Positions 42,320 to 51,885 of a DNA stretch of 64,000 nucleotides are shown piece after piece. The stretch is from Flavobacteriales bacterium (GTDB lineage Bacteria; Bacteroidota; Bacteroidia; Flavobacteriales_D; Sanyastnellaceae): NCBI GenBank assembly GCA_018402085.1, contig JAGYJM010000002.1:3115501-3179500 (forward strand), written 5' to 3'. The position numbers and the translations under genes are program-made. The number at the start of each line of letters is the position of its first letter. Positions within the stretch are counted from its first letter, which is position 1. The notes under the pieces are model-generated. The model was not told the origin of the DNA and made no database searches. It was given only the letters and a program-made list of their open reading frames with translations.

Positions 42320-43327
42320 ATGAAGATCATTGTTCCTATGGCCGGCCGCGGAAAACGAATGCGGCCACATACCCTTACGGTTCCCAAGCCTCTTATTGCG
42401 ATTGCCGGCAAACCCATCGTACAGAGGCTGGTTGAAGAACTCGCCGCCATCAGCGACGCTCCGATTGATGAAATTGCTTTCGTCATAGGTGACTTTGGCG
42501 CTGCTGTTGAGCAACAACTCATCGCCATTGCCGAGCAACTCGGCGCGAAAGGCAGCATTCATTACCAGGAAGAAGCGCTCGGAACCGCGCACGCCATTCT
42601 TTGTGCGAAAGAAGCTCTCGACGGGCCCGTCATTGTCGCTTTCGCAGACACGCTCGTGAAGGCAGACCTCAAGCTTGATCCTGATAAAGACGGTGTACTC
42701 TGGGTGCAGCAGATTGATAACCCCGAGCAATTCGGGGTGGTGCAGCTTGACGATGAGGGTCACATTACCGCCTTTGTAGAGAAGCCCAAAAGCTTCGTGT
42801 CAGACCTTGCGATGATCGGGATCTACTATTTCAAAGACGGTGCTCGCCTCCGAGGTGAGCTTCAGTACCTTATTGATAATGATGTGATCAACGGAGGCGA
42901 ATACCAACTGCCAGACGCCCTTCGAAGCATGACCGAAAAGGGTGCTAAATTTGTTCCTGGTAAGGTTGACGACTGGATGGATTGTGGCAACAAAAACGCA
43001 ACGGTTGAAACCAACACACGCATTCTCGGTTACCACAAAAACAACGCTGACCTGAAAGGAACGAACATTAAGATGGATCATAGTGTCATTATTGAGCCTT
43101 GTTATATCGGTAATGACGTGGTGATTCGAAACTCAGTGATCGGGCCCTTTGCCTCTATCGGCTCGGGTTGTATCATTGAAGACAGCCGCATACGAGAAAG
43201 CATTGTTCAAACACATACGACTGTTAAAAATGCCAATTTGCATAATTCGATGCTGGGAAATCACGTCGAACTCATTACCGCCCCTGAAGTACTCAGTATA
43301 GGTGATTACTCAACGAGAGGAAAATAA
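42320..43327 (+). CDS. Sugar-phosphate nucleotidyltransferase with left-handed beta-helix
   Basis: A protein of 335 aa from ATG 42320, directly before the nucleotide-binding loop IIVPMAGRGKRMRPHT. Rossmann nucleotidyltransferase domain about 1-240 (KPLIAIAGKPIV, YQEEALGTAHAIL, FADTLV), then hexapeptide-type beta-helix repeats (VVIRNSVIGPFASIGSGCIIEDSRIRES). It forms an NDP-sugar, probably from glucose 1-phosphate or GlcNAc 1-phosphate; the substrate cannot be fixed by eye. Conserved neighbour of dut and the TPR gene in Bacteroidota. Confidence 0.92.
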   Translation: MKIIVPMAGRGKRMRPHTLTVPKPLIAIAGKPIVQRLVEELAAISDAPIDEIAFVIGDFGAAVEQQLIAIAEQLGAKGSIHYQEEALGTAHAILCAKEALDGPVIVAFADTLVKADLKLDPDKDGVLWVQQIDNPEQFGVVQLDDEGHITAFVEKPKSFVSDLAMIGIYYFKDGARLRGELQYLIDNDVINGGEYQLPDALRSMTEKGAKFVPGKVDDWMDCGNKNATVETNTRILGYHKNNADLKGTNIKMDHSVIIEPCYIGNDVVIRNSVIGPFASIGSGCIIEDSRIRESIVQTHTTVKNANLHNSMLGNHVELITAPEVLSIGDYSTRGK

Positions 43328-45073
43328 TTGAACATCCGAACATCCATACTCCTCGGTATTGCAGCCCTCACACTGCTCGCCTCCTGCAAAGGGGGGAAAT
43401 TCATGGGGCGTAACACCGAAACTACCAGCGAACCGTTGGTCGCCCGGGAATCAAAAGATTTTCAGACAGCCTTTTTCAGCGCACAAGAATACAAGTCTAC
43501 GGATGAGCCTGAAAAAGCCTATCAGGCGTTCGCCCAGGCTCGTGCTGAATCGCCTGAAAACAGTGCTGTCTACTACGAAATGGCGCGGCTTGACTTCGAG
43601 CTTGAACGCGGCGAAGAAGCACTGAAGAACATTGAAAAAGCCATAGAGCTGGAACCTGACAATTACTGGTATCATCGCACAAGGGCTTCTATATTGCTCG
43701 AAATGAGCCTCTTTGAAGAGGCCATCAAAGAGCTTGAGCGTCTTCGTGACATGCGTCCCGAAGAGCTTGAAACCTACTATGATCTTGCTGCTGCTAACCT
43801 TTACCTTGAGCAGGGTAAAGAAGCTATCGAAATCTATAATGCTCTCGAACAGCGCATTGGCCTTGACCCCGAACTCTCTTTACAAAAACAACGCATCCTG
43901 ATGCTCATGGGGCAGCAAGAAAAAGCGCTCGATGAAATCAACAAGCTGATCGAAGCTTTCGATGAGCCAGAGTTTTATGCCCGAAAGGCAGAAATGCTGC
44001 TCGAAATGAACCGCCCGGAAGAAGCGCGCTCTGCATTGGTTGACCTGGTGGCAAAAGACCCCAACAATGGTCCGGCCAACATGACCCTCGCGCGGATCTA
44101 TCACAGTGAACGCCAGTTTGACAATGCCTTCGAAGCACTAACACGGGCTTTCACTTCACCCGATGTCGATATTGACGCTAAAATCAGCGCGCTTCTGCCG
44201 TACTTTGATCGTGCTTACACGGATCCGCAAGTGGCTGAACAAGCCCTTTCGCTGCTCGATATCCTTGATGATGTGCATCCGGATGAAGCGAAAACTCATA
44301 GCATGTTTGGTGACTTTCTCACTCAACAAGGCGATTTTGCGGGTGCTCGTGATCGCTTCTTCCGTGCAGTTGAACTTGACCCCGTACGTCCACTCATTTG
44401 GCTGCGCCTGACTGAATTGGATGCTGAAATCGGCGATTGGAGCGCCATGGCTGATCATGCCCGACGCGCTCGAGATCTTTATCCCACGCAGGCTGCTTTT
44501 TATCTCATGCATGGCATTGCGCTTCTCCGCCTTGAAAAACCTCAAGAAGCGATACTAGCCCTGAAAACGGGCAAGGCTTTCGTTATAGATGATCCCGACC
44601 TGGAGGCTAATTTTTACTCCAACCTCGGAGAGGCTTATCACGAGTCGGCTCAGCATCAAAAGTCAGACGAAGCTTTTGAAAAGGCCATCAGCATTAATGA
44701 CGGTGACCCCTTCGTGCTGAACAACTACAGTTATTACCTTTCTGTTCGCAATACCAAGCTTGAGCGGGCGCTTGAACTCTCCGGGCGCAGCCTTGAACTC
44801 CTCGAAGGCACCCCCTCGTTTCTCGACACTTACGGGTGGATTTTATTTCGTCTCGGTCGCTATGATGACGCGCTGATTTATATCCAGCAAGCTCTTGACC
44901 TCGCCGGTCCTGACCCTGAACTTTTCGAGCATTTAGGTGATGTTCTTTTTCATACCGGTGACACCGCAAAAGCGGTGGATGCATGGAGGCGCGCTGTAGA
45001 AGCAGGTGGCGCATCAGAAACCCTGAAGAAGAAAGCCTCCGAAGGAACATACTATGAGTCGCCGCAGCCATAA
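43328..45073 (+). CDS. TPR-repeat lipoprotein
   Basis: A protein of 581 aa. The start is TTG at 43328, directly after the TAA of the previous gene, and it gives a good lipoprotein signal peptide (ILLGIAALTLLASCKGG, Cys near residue 20). The rest is almost all tetratricopeptide repeats (for example YYEMARLDFELERGEEALKN, AWRRAVEAGG), a protein-protein interaction scaffold facing the periplasm. It overlaps the DUF4292 lipoprotein gene by 20 bases. Conserved order suggests the two lipoproteins act together in the envelope. Confidence 0.9.
   Translation: MNIRTSILLGIAALTLLASCKGGKFMGRNTETTSEPLVARESKDFQTAFFSAQEYKSTDEPEKAYQAFAQARAESPENSAVYYEMARLDFELERGEEALKNIEKAIELEPDNYWYHRTRASILLEMSLFEEAIKELERLRDMRPEELETYYDLAAANLYLEQGKEAIEIYNALEQRIGLDPELSLQKQRILMLMGQQEKALDEINKLIEAFDEPEFYARKAEMLLEMNRPEEARSALVDLVAKDPNNGPANMTLARIYHSERQFDNAFEALTRAFTSPDVDIDAKISALLPYFDRAYTDPQVAEQALSLLDILDDVHPDEAKTHSMFGDFLTQQGDFAGARDRFFRAVELDPVRPLIWLRLTELDAEIGDWSAMADHARRARDLYPTQAAFYLMHGIALLRLEKPQEAILALKTGKAFVIDDPDLEANFYSNLGEAYHESAQHQKSDEAFEKAISINDGDPFVLNNYSYYLSVRNTKLERALELSGRSLELLEGTPSFLDTYGWILFRLGRYDDALIYIQQALDLAGPDPELFEHLGDVLFHTGDTAKAVDAWRRAVEAGGASETLKKKASEGTYYESPQP
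44962..44982 (+). repeat. Dispersed GATGC hairpin repeat (inside TPR gene)
   Basis: CACCGC AAAA GCGGTG GATGC: full consensus. In frame it encodes TAKAVDA, which also fits a normal TPR, so coincidence is possible. Confidence 0.5.
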
Positions 45074-45977
45074 TTACATCCGGATGATACTAGGCATGCT
45101 GGCGGTGGCAATCACACTCACCGCATGCTCTAACCAAAAGCGCCTGGCAAAGGGTAAGCCCCTCAAGAATCGCAGCTCTACGGCCATACTCAACCGCTAT
45201 TACGAAACCCCATTCGATTTTGAATGGGTTGGCATGAAGCTGTCTGCTGATTTTGAAACTCCTGAAGAGTCGAGAAGTTTCAAAGCTACTGTCAGGATGC
45301 GAAAAGACAGCATTATTTGGATCAGCATTACACCGCTGATGGGTGTGGAGGTGCTGCGGGCTGTCATTACGCCTGACTCCATAAAATATGTGAGTAAAGT
45401 ACCGAAAGACAAGCACTACTTCGTAGGATCCATCAATGAGATGGCCGAACTGACCAACAGTGATCTGAATTTCTCCATGATTCAAGGCCTGTTGATGGGA
45501 TATTCAATTGACCTGGATGAGAAGAAAGACCGCTTCATATCACGTATTGACGACCAAGAGTATGTCTTGATCTCGAAATACAATCGTAAGCTTAAAAAAG
45601 TTGTCGGTAGTGACGAGAGAGACATCAATCCTGATGATTCACTAGAAATAGAAACCACTGATAAGCGCTACCGTCGTATCTTGAAGCGAGCTGAAGAGGA
45701 AGACCTCCTCATGAAGAGGTACTGGTTTGACGGACGTACCTATCGCCTAACCCGCACCGTCTTCGATGATTTCTATTACCAGCGTTCGCTTGAAATCGAG
45801 CACCTTTCGTTTGATGAATATGACGAGCAGGTTTATCCGAAAAAGAGCGCACTAACATTTGGCACGATAGACGGAAATACGACGTTTACTTTTGAGAGAT
45901 CGCGTATTCGTAAAGGAAAAGAATATGACTTCCCGTTCTCCATACCAGATGACTATGAACGCCGCTATGCGCCTTAG
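45054..45977 (+). CDS. DUF4292 family lipoprotein
   Basis: A protein of 307 aa. Lipoprotein signal peptide with Cys near residue 25 (ITLTACSNQ). The mature domain begins with the typical ILNRYYETPFDFEWVGMKLSAD, then RMRKDSIIWISITPLMGVEVLRAVITPDS, a LolA/LolB-like sheet pattern; the family is DUF4292 of Bacteroidota. Suggested role by fold: lipoprotein or lipid handling in the outer membrane, not proven. Overlaps its neighbours on both sides. Confidence 0.92.
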   Translation: MSRRSHNYIRMILGMLAVAITLTACSNQKRLAKGKPLKNRSSTAILNRYYETPFDFEWVGMKLSADFETPEESRSFKATVRMRKDSIIWISITPLMGVEVLRAVITPDSIKYVSKVPKDKHYFVGSINEMAELTNSDLNFSMIQGLLMGYSIDLDEKKDRFISRIDDQEYVLISKYNRKLKKVVGSDERDINPDDSLEIETTDKRYRRILKRAEEEDLLMKRYWFDGRTYRLTRTVFDDFYYQRSLEIEHLSFDEYDEQVYPKKSALTFGTIDGNTTFTFERSRIRKGKEYDFPFSIPDDYERRYAP

Positions 45978-47157
45978 CCTGATTTTTTTCTTTTTGGTTT
46001 TAGGGGCGAACGTCTCAGCGCAATCCAAGGCTGAACTCGAGCGCCAAAGGGATGCACTCAATGAGAAGATTGCGTATACCCGCAAATTGATCGATGAGAA
46101 GAAAGAAGGTCAGGAAGCCACCTATGAGCAGCTTCGAATCCTGCGAGAACAGATCAATTACCGCACCCAGTTGCTTGCGAGTTACGAAAAAGAAATCCGT
46201 CGCTTTCGCGACGAAATTCAATCAACCGAAAGCGAAATCCGTGAACTCGAATCGAAAATTGCCCGCATGAAAGAAGAGTATGCCGAAATGATTCGTCAGG
46301 CGTACAAGAACCGTCGCAACTACGATGAGATGATGTACATCTTTGCTTCTGAAGACTTTAACCAGGCTTTTAAACGCTTTAAAATTCTTCAGGAATATGC
46401 TGACTATCGCAAGCGGCAAGCCAATGAAATTCGATCTACACAGGAGGCCCTTCAGCAACGGGTCACTCAACTTGAAATTGCACAACGAGAGAAAGAAAGG
46501 CTACTGGGTGTGCAACGCGGTGAAGCCGCTGAACTCGACGGCGACCGAAAAGAAAGCGAGGCCGTTCTTGCGCGATTAAAAAGTGAAGAAAGCAACCTAA
46601 GGGCACAGCAGCAGCAACAAGAAGCCGAGCGACAGCGCGTGAACGCGGCTATTCGCAAAATCATTGAAGAAGAGTTGGCTGCTGCGAAAAAAAGCAATGA
46701 CGGCCGGTTTGAGCTCACCCCTGAAGGCAAGATCGTTTCAGCTGAATTTGAAAAAAACAAGGGCACCTTACCCTGGCCGGTCACGCGAGGTGTGATCACG
46801 GGGCGCTTCGGAAAACAGGCTCACGAGTCTATTCCGGGCATCACTATCGAGAACAATGGGGTAGATATTGCCACGGAAGAAGGTTCGTCGATTCGCTCTG
46901 TTTTTGACGGCACCGTCACATCTGTTTTTGCCATTCCGGGAGCGGGAAAGAACGTGATCGTAACCCACGGTGCCTACAAATCAGTATACACCAACTTGTC
47001 AAAAACTGAAGTCAAGAAAGGTGATACCGTTGTAGCCGGACAGGTGATCGGAACAGTACTCACTGCGAACGGCAAGACCACCGCTCACCTTGAAATCTGG
47101 AAAATGGCCGGCAGCGGGCCGCAGCCTCAGAACCCCGAAGTCTGGATTCGCAAGTAA
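45925..47157 (+). CDS. M23 peptidase-like murein hydrolase activator (EnvC type)
   Basis: About 410 aa from ATG 45925. Other in-frame ATGs at 45949, 45955 and 45967 are possible; 45967 gives the cleanest signal peptide (MRLSLIFFFLVLG, ending VSAQ). A long coiled coil (about 25-265, Glu/Arg/Gln-rich) precedes a C-terminal M23 LytM domain (about 300-410) with GVITGRFGKQAHESIPGI and TAHLEIWKM. The usual zinc ligands (HxxxD, HxH) appear degenerate, as in EnvC activators, which switch on amidases during septum cleavage. Last gene of the dut operon; its stop directly abuts the convergent gene's stop. Confidence 0.9.
   Translation: MTSRSPYQMTMNAAMRLSLIFFFLVLGANVSAQSKAELERQRDALNEKIAYTRKLIDEKKEGQEATYEQLRILREQINYRTQLLASYEKEIRRFRDEIQSTESEIRELESKIARMKEEYAEMIRQAYKNRRNYDEMMYIFASEDFNQAFKRFKILQEYADYRKRQANEIRSTQEALQQRVTQLEIAQREKERLLGVQRGEAAELDGDRKESEAVLARLKSEESNLRAQQQQQEAERQRVNAAIRKIIEEELAAAKKSNDGRFELTPEGKIVSAEFEKNKGTLPWPVTRGVITGRFGKQAHESIPGITIENNGVDIATEEGSSIRSVFDGTVTSVFAIPGAGKNVIVTHGAYKSVYTNLSKTEVKKGDTVVAGQVIGTVLTANGKTTAHLEIWKMAGSGPQPQNPEVWIRK
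46193..46213 (-). repeat. Dispersed hairpin repeat (inside the EnvC-like gene)
   Basis: Minus strand CGTCGC GAAA GCGACG GATTT: perfect 6-bp stem, diverged tail. Confidence 0.45.
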
Positions 47158-50100
47158 TCAGCGAAGCATTACGACTGTTCCGGTACGCACCACTTTCTCA
47201 GAGCTGCAGAGACTCGCGTATGTGACCTGCCACGTGTACACCTCATCTTGCACATAGTAGGCGCTTCCCTGGTAAGAGCCGTCCCAGAAGCCGTCAATTT
47301 CATTCGTTCTGAAGACCTCTTCTCCCCAGCGGTTCCATACGGTCAGTTCGAATTCTTCGAGGTCTACGCCCTCTGCCTTAAAGACATCATTCACGCCATC
47401 GTTATTCGGGGTGAAGGCATTTGGGATGTACACCGATGCGTCTTCCGGAATCTGCTCGAGGTTGACGGTTCCTCCCTGTTCACACCCAAAGATATCGATG
47501 AAGGTGTAGCAGTACTCACCGGGTTCATCTGCATAGATAAACGTGACCTCGCCGCCGTCACACCATTGATAATTAGACCCGCCGTCATACGGAATTTCGA
47601 TCAAGGTTTGAATGCCTTCACAGGCAACCGGGTTGGCATCCAGCATCAATTCCTCTACAGGAATGACCTCCAGTCCTTCGCTATCGGTACAATTATTCAG
47701 CGTTGCCGTTACCGTGTAGACGCCCGGTTCAACAATCACTGTGCTTGCGCCGATCTCTCCGGTACTCCACTCGTAGTCTGCTTCAGGTGGCCCCTGCACA
47801 CTGATCTCTCTTGACTCATCATAATAGCACCAGTAAACATCGTTTTGCGGCACCAGGTCAATACCGTCAATTACGGAAACCTCATCCGTGAAGGTGTCTG
47901 TATTTTCACAAAGCTCATTGGTGATGGTTAGCTGCACGCTATATGTTCCTGCTCCTTCGAAAACGTGCTCCATCTCGGCAACGCTGTATGCAGTGCCATT
48001 GACGTCCCAATCATAGATCAGGTCGGGACCCGTACTAAGGTTATCGAAGTTCACGGTGAGTGCTTCACAGGCGCCATCTTGCTCCATTGCAAAGAGAGCA
48101 TCAATTTCCGGTGTTTGAATGACGTTAACTGTGGCTGTAGTCACATCGGTTCCACCGCAGTTACCGAGACCTTCCACTGTCAACGTTACTGTGTATTCAC
48201 CCGGTTGAGCATACACGTGTTCTGCCTGCACCCCTTCAAATGGAGCAGACCCGTCGCCGAAATCCCAGGTGAAGGTGCTTCCTGCACTGTTGTTCTCAAA
48301 AACAGCCGTGAAGGGGTTACAGCCTTCGAAGTTGGGGTTTCCGATGATGGCGGTCGTTTCTTCGAGCACGTTCAATTCGAGTATTTGCTGATCTTCATAG
48401 CCACAGAATTCATCTGTGATGGTCAGCGTAACCTGATAAATACCGGTACTCGCATAGTCATGGCTGATATCGGGTGTGTCATAAGTTGTTCCGTCGCCCA
48501 TGTTCCAGTTGTAGGCGAGGTTCTCCCCTACGCTCTGGTCAGCGCCTTCAACTGTGAACACTTCGCAATCCGTCTGAACGAGCTGGAATGCTGCGTCGAT
48601 CTCCTGTTCTTCACCCACAATGATTTCTACGATCGTCTGATCCTCAATATTGCAACTCTCCGGATGCACTGCGGTCAGCGTGACTTCGTAGGTTCCGGGG
48701 GTGAACAGGTGTGTTGGGTTTTCGTCAGTCACTACCGGACTGCCGTCTCCAAAGTCCCATTCATAGGTTGTTCCATTGCTATTATTGACAAACTCTACCT
48801 CGAGGTTGCCACACCCTTGTGTGGTGGATGCCTCTGCGATGGCTTCCACATTGCCAACAACGTCAACGGTCTCTGTGGCTTCGTCATTGTTATCACACCC
48901 CTGGTCATCGGCTGAGAGGGTCACCGTATATTCACCTTCCTCTGCGTAGTTATGCTCCACGTTGAAGCCTTCAAGGATCGTACCATCACCCATATCCCAG
49001 GTGTATTCGAGCCATTCGAAGCCGGTGGTATTATCTGTCTGAACAACTCCTTCATCACAGTCATACACAAGGTCGAAGCTGGCGATGTAATCAACTGGCT
49101 CAGACACTACAATTTCGAGGTATGCCGTATCAGCGATATTGCATGAAAGTGAATCGAGGCTGATCAGGCTAACCTCAAAAACACCTGGTTCTGTGTAGGT
49201 GTGTGTGGGTTCAAATTCATCGTTTTCCGGTGAACCATCTCCGAAATCCCATGTAAAAATATTCCCTACACTGAAATTACTGAACTCAATGGTGTGCGGC
49301 GCACATCCATTGACAGCTTCAGCAGAGGCTGTCAGCGAGGCATTCACACCTGAGACCTGGAAGTCCATTTTGAAGACGCCAATATCCCATCCCGTAGCCT
49401 GGTCTGTTGCCCAGGCGTCTGCGTTGGTTGGGAAACCGCCTCCGGAGCACACTCCCTGATAAACGATACCGCTCGGGTCAAAGCGTGAAGTACCTCCGTC
49501 GACGTGGTTCTCCGGGTAGTAGGTCGCAAACTCGAGTGATTCCATGTCAGGACCATACGCTGCGAGGTAGAAGCCTCCGTTCTGATAAACCGCATCGTCT
49601 GTGAGCGATTGTCCGGGCTGGGCTGAATACATTGAAATGTACACATTGTCACAGCGGTCAACAAGGAACGCAACAGGAGTTCCTCCAAACCCAAAGCCAG
49701 AGGGACAAATAGGAGCATTGATGAGCATCTCGCTCAGATCAGCCGTGAATTTGGCTACAAATGAAACACCACCAGGTTCGTTGTATACATCTTCCCCCAC
49801 AACGCCCATGTCGCCCTGTGACTGTCCGTAAATGAAGACATCTTCAGCGTTGTCAAGGTCAAGAAAATAGCTTTGATCGCCTTCATCGGTTGCATACAAG
49901 GTGCTAGCCACCAGGTCAGTATTACCTCCGTTCACTTCAAACGAAGCAACGTAACCGTCTGTTGACTGAAAGTCTCCTCCACCGAGAAAGGTGGTTTGAT
50001 TTGCCCCGGCCGTTGTTGGAAAGTCATCACTGGTTGTCACCCCCGTGATGTAGACGCGTCCGTCTGCCCGAACACGGATTCCGTAACCGGTATCATTCTC

Positions 50101-51495
50101 GCTGCCTCCGATGTAGGTAGCCCAGGTGATGGTGCTGAGTTCTTCATTCATGCTGAACACCACCGCATCCTGGTTTCCGGCATTATTGCTCTGGTAAGCG
50201 CTTGCCGTCACCGGAAAGTCTGTTGATTGCGAGAACGAAACCACAAAGGGCTGTTGTTCAACATCCAGTACAATTTCGCCCCGGAACGTATCATTTCCAT
50301 TGATAACCAGGTTGTTCTGCCCGTCAATATCACTTCCACCAACGTAGGTGCTACCAATCAACTGGGTGCCATTGTCGCTGAAATGTGCCACCACGATGTC
50401 AGTGTTTCCGTTCAATTCAGTACTCACAGCGTCTGCATTGGTCGGGAAGTCTGAAGAAGAGGTAGACCCGTAAACATAGAGCTCTCCAAAATCATTGGCT
50501 ACGAGCGAATGTGGATAATCGTTCTGGTCTCCACCGAGGTAGCTGGCCCAAAGCAAATCTGTGCCTGTCGGGTTGAGTTTAGAGACGGCGATATCAACGC
50601 CGAAGCCACCACCACCGAAGTTCTCTTGTACCGCTCCGGTCGTAGTAGGATAGCCCGAACCAAAAGACCGCGCACCGGTATAGATATTGCCTTCAATATC
50701 GTAGGCCGCGCTATGTCCGTAGTTCTGTTCACCCACCGTACCTGAAAGCGTTGACGCGATCACGAGCGGGTCAATAATGAGCTTGCGGCTTTGATCGAAC
50801 CCACCGGGAAATTCAAAGCCAACCTGATTTCCATTGAGGGTATAATTACACGGTACTTCTTCAAGGCTTGAGCCGTTCATCTGGTATGCAAAGGGGGCCT
50901 GTTCGATAACCTCGCCCACTGAAGTGATGACCTTTAGGTTGCCGTTTTCGAGCGTCAGGCCCTCAGCACCATCATAGCGCAGCAGAATCTGTGACACATC
51001 TGCCCCTGCATTGACAATGAAGTCGTACTTGAGCTGATTGTCAGAGTTATAGAACCGGAGTCCGATTTCTTCCCATAAGCCGGCATACCGAACGGTATTG
51101 AACGCTTTTACTTCAGACGCCCATTTAGACGGGTCATTGCCCTGAAAGTAATTATAATACCAGCTGTTTGGCTGTTGCCCAACGACTTCAGGAATGAGCG
51201 CCCCTTCGAAATGCACTTTGTAGGCATGCGCCCGCAATGGCGTCGCTTCGCGCGTTGCTTCGTCTTCAAGGGTCATGTCATGAGCGATAGCGAGGTCTTC
51301 GGGGTGCACAATCATCCAGGTCAGGCAGTTTTCCTCGAGCCATAAGGTGGCATTGCCATTTGACATTCTGAACAGTGTTTGTTCAGGCCATTGGCCTTTG
51401 TTCTCTTTAAATTCAAAAGAAGGGCGCGGATTGTGGGCCAACACCATCGGCACAAGCCCTAAAAAGAACAGAAACAAACTGAGTACTTTATTCAT
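47158..51495 (-). CDS. Surface protein with SBBP-like N-terminus, six PKD domains and gliding-motility C-terminal domain
   Basis: A protein of 1445 aa. Signal peptide about 1-20. The N-terminal domain starts with FKENKGQWPEQTLFRM (the DUF7948-type opening), followed by SBBP-like beta-propeller repeats (LWASYLGGDQNDY, WATYIGGSENDTGYGI). Then six PKD-type domains, seen as WDFGDGSPEN, WDMGDGTILE, WDFGDGSPVV, WNMGDGTTYD, WDFGDGSAPF and a diverged WDVNGTAYS. The C-terminal T9SS type B sorting domain has IPNAFTPNNDGVND, VWNRWGEEVF and WDGSYQGS. Exported by T9SS and linked to the cell surface; likely adhesion or motility-associated. A convergent neighbour ends at the adjoining base. Confidence 0.92.
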   Translation of the reverse strand: MNKVLSLFLFFLGLVPMVLAHNPRPSFEFKENKGQWPEQTLFRMSNGNATLWLEENCLTWMIVHPEDLAIAHDMTLEDEATREATPLRAHAYKVHFEGALIPEVVGQQPNSWYYNYFQGNDPSKWASEVKAFNTVRYAGLWEEIGLRFYNSDNQLKYDFIVNAGADVSQILLRYDGAEGLTLENGNLKVITSVGEVIEQAPFAYQMNGSSLEEVPCNYTLNGNQVGFEFPGGFDQSRKLIIDPLVIASTLSGTVGEQNYGHSAAYDIEGNIYTGARSFGSGYPTTTGAVQENFGGGGFGVDIAVSKLNPTGTDLLWASYLGGDQNDYPHSLVANDFGELYVYGSTSSSDFPTNADAVSTELNGNTDIVVAHFSDNGTQLIGSTYVGGSDIDGQNNLVINGNDTFRGEIVLDVEQQPFVVSFSQSTDFPVTASAYQSNNAGNQDAVVFSMNEELSTITWATYIGGSENDTGYGIRVRADGRVYITGVTTSDDFPTTAGANQTTFLGGGDFQSTDGYVASFEVNGGNTDLVASTLYATDEGDQSYFLDLDNAEDVFIYGQSQGDMGVVGEDVYNEPGGVSFVAKFTADLSEMLINAPICPSGFGFGGTPVAFLVDRCDNVYISMYSAQPGQSLTDDAVYQNGGFYLAAYGPDMESLEFATYYPENHVDGGTSRFDPSGIVYQGVCSGGGFPTNADAWATDQATGWDIGVFKMDFQVSGVNASLTASAEAVNGCAPHTIEFSNFSVGNIFTWDFGDGSPENDEFEPTHTYTEPGVFEVSLISLDSLSCNIADTAYLEIVVSEPVDYIASFDLVYDCDEGVVQTDNTTGFEWLEYTWDMGDGTILEGFNVEHNYAEEGEYTVTLSADDQGCDNNDEATETVDVVGNVEAIAEASTTQGCGNLEVEFVNNSNGTTYEWDFGDGSPVVTDENPTHLFTPGTYEVTLTAVHPESCNIEDQTIVEIIVGEEQEIDAAFQLVQTDCEVFTVEGADQSVGENLAYNWNMGDGTTYDTPDISHDYASTGIYQVTLTITDEFCGYEDQQILELNVLEETTAIIGNPNFEGCNPFTAVFENNSAGSTFTWDFGDGSAPFEGVQAEHVYAQPGEYTVTLTVEGLGNCGGTDVTTATVNVIQTPEIDALFAMEQDGACEALTVNFDNLSTGPDLIYDWDVNGTAYSVAEMEHVFEGAGTYSVQLTITNELCENTDTFTDEVSVIDGIDLVPQNDVYWCYYDESREISVQGPPEADYEWSTGEIGASTVIVEPGVYTVTATLNNCTDSEGLEVIPVEELMLDANPVACEGIQTLIEIPYDGGSNYQWCDGGEVTFIYADEPGEYCYTFIDIFGCEQGGTVNLEQIPEDASVYIPNAFTPNNDGVNDVFKAEGVDLEEFELTVWNRWGEEVFRTNEIDGFWDGSYQGSAYYVQDEVYTWQVTYASLCSSEKVVRTGTVVMLR

Positions 51496-51885
51496 TGTAG
51501 CCGTATCATATTCATCTGAGAGTAAGACTACACTATCACTAAAAAGGTTGTTCGCTTCCCGATAAATCGGGACCAGTATCGCGCGGAAATCTTTGAATGC
51601 TGAACCGCTATCTGCGAGGAAATTATATCGCCGCTGCCGTTTCCTCTTAAAACGACGCCGCTCATTGCACAGATGCTACCGTTACCAAAGCCTCTCTGTT
51701 GTAAGGTCTTCTTTAACTGTACTTTGAGGATGTCTAACGAAGAGATAGACGTTTCGAAATAGTATTTAAACTCTGTATGTATGATAGTTGAGCAACACCC
51801 GCGCATCAATGCAGTTGCGACCCGCATCTGGATTTTCAGCGACCTCTGAAAAACGCACAAGGCCGTAATGGCAAAGGATTGTGAT
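51496..51885. other. Spacer of about 390 bases before the PKD gene
   Basis: No gene seen. A minus-strand open frame (51528-51920) overlaps the end of the next gene and has no domain or plausible start. It contains the inverted copy of the TTATCGGGAAGCG palindrome at 51553-51573. Confidence 0.45.
51553..51573 (-). repeat. Palindromic TTATCGGGAAGCG repeat (copy 3)
   Basis: Exact 21-base inverted copy of 12506-12526, in an intergenic region 39 kb away. Confidence 0.65.

Noticed and set aside
45855-45872. Second sigma-54-like site (TTTGGCACGATAG)
   Set aside because: The -24 half matches but no TTGC occurs at the -12 position, and it lies inside the DUF4292 gene.
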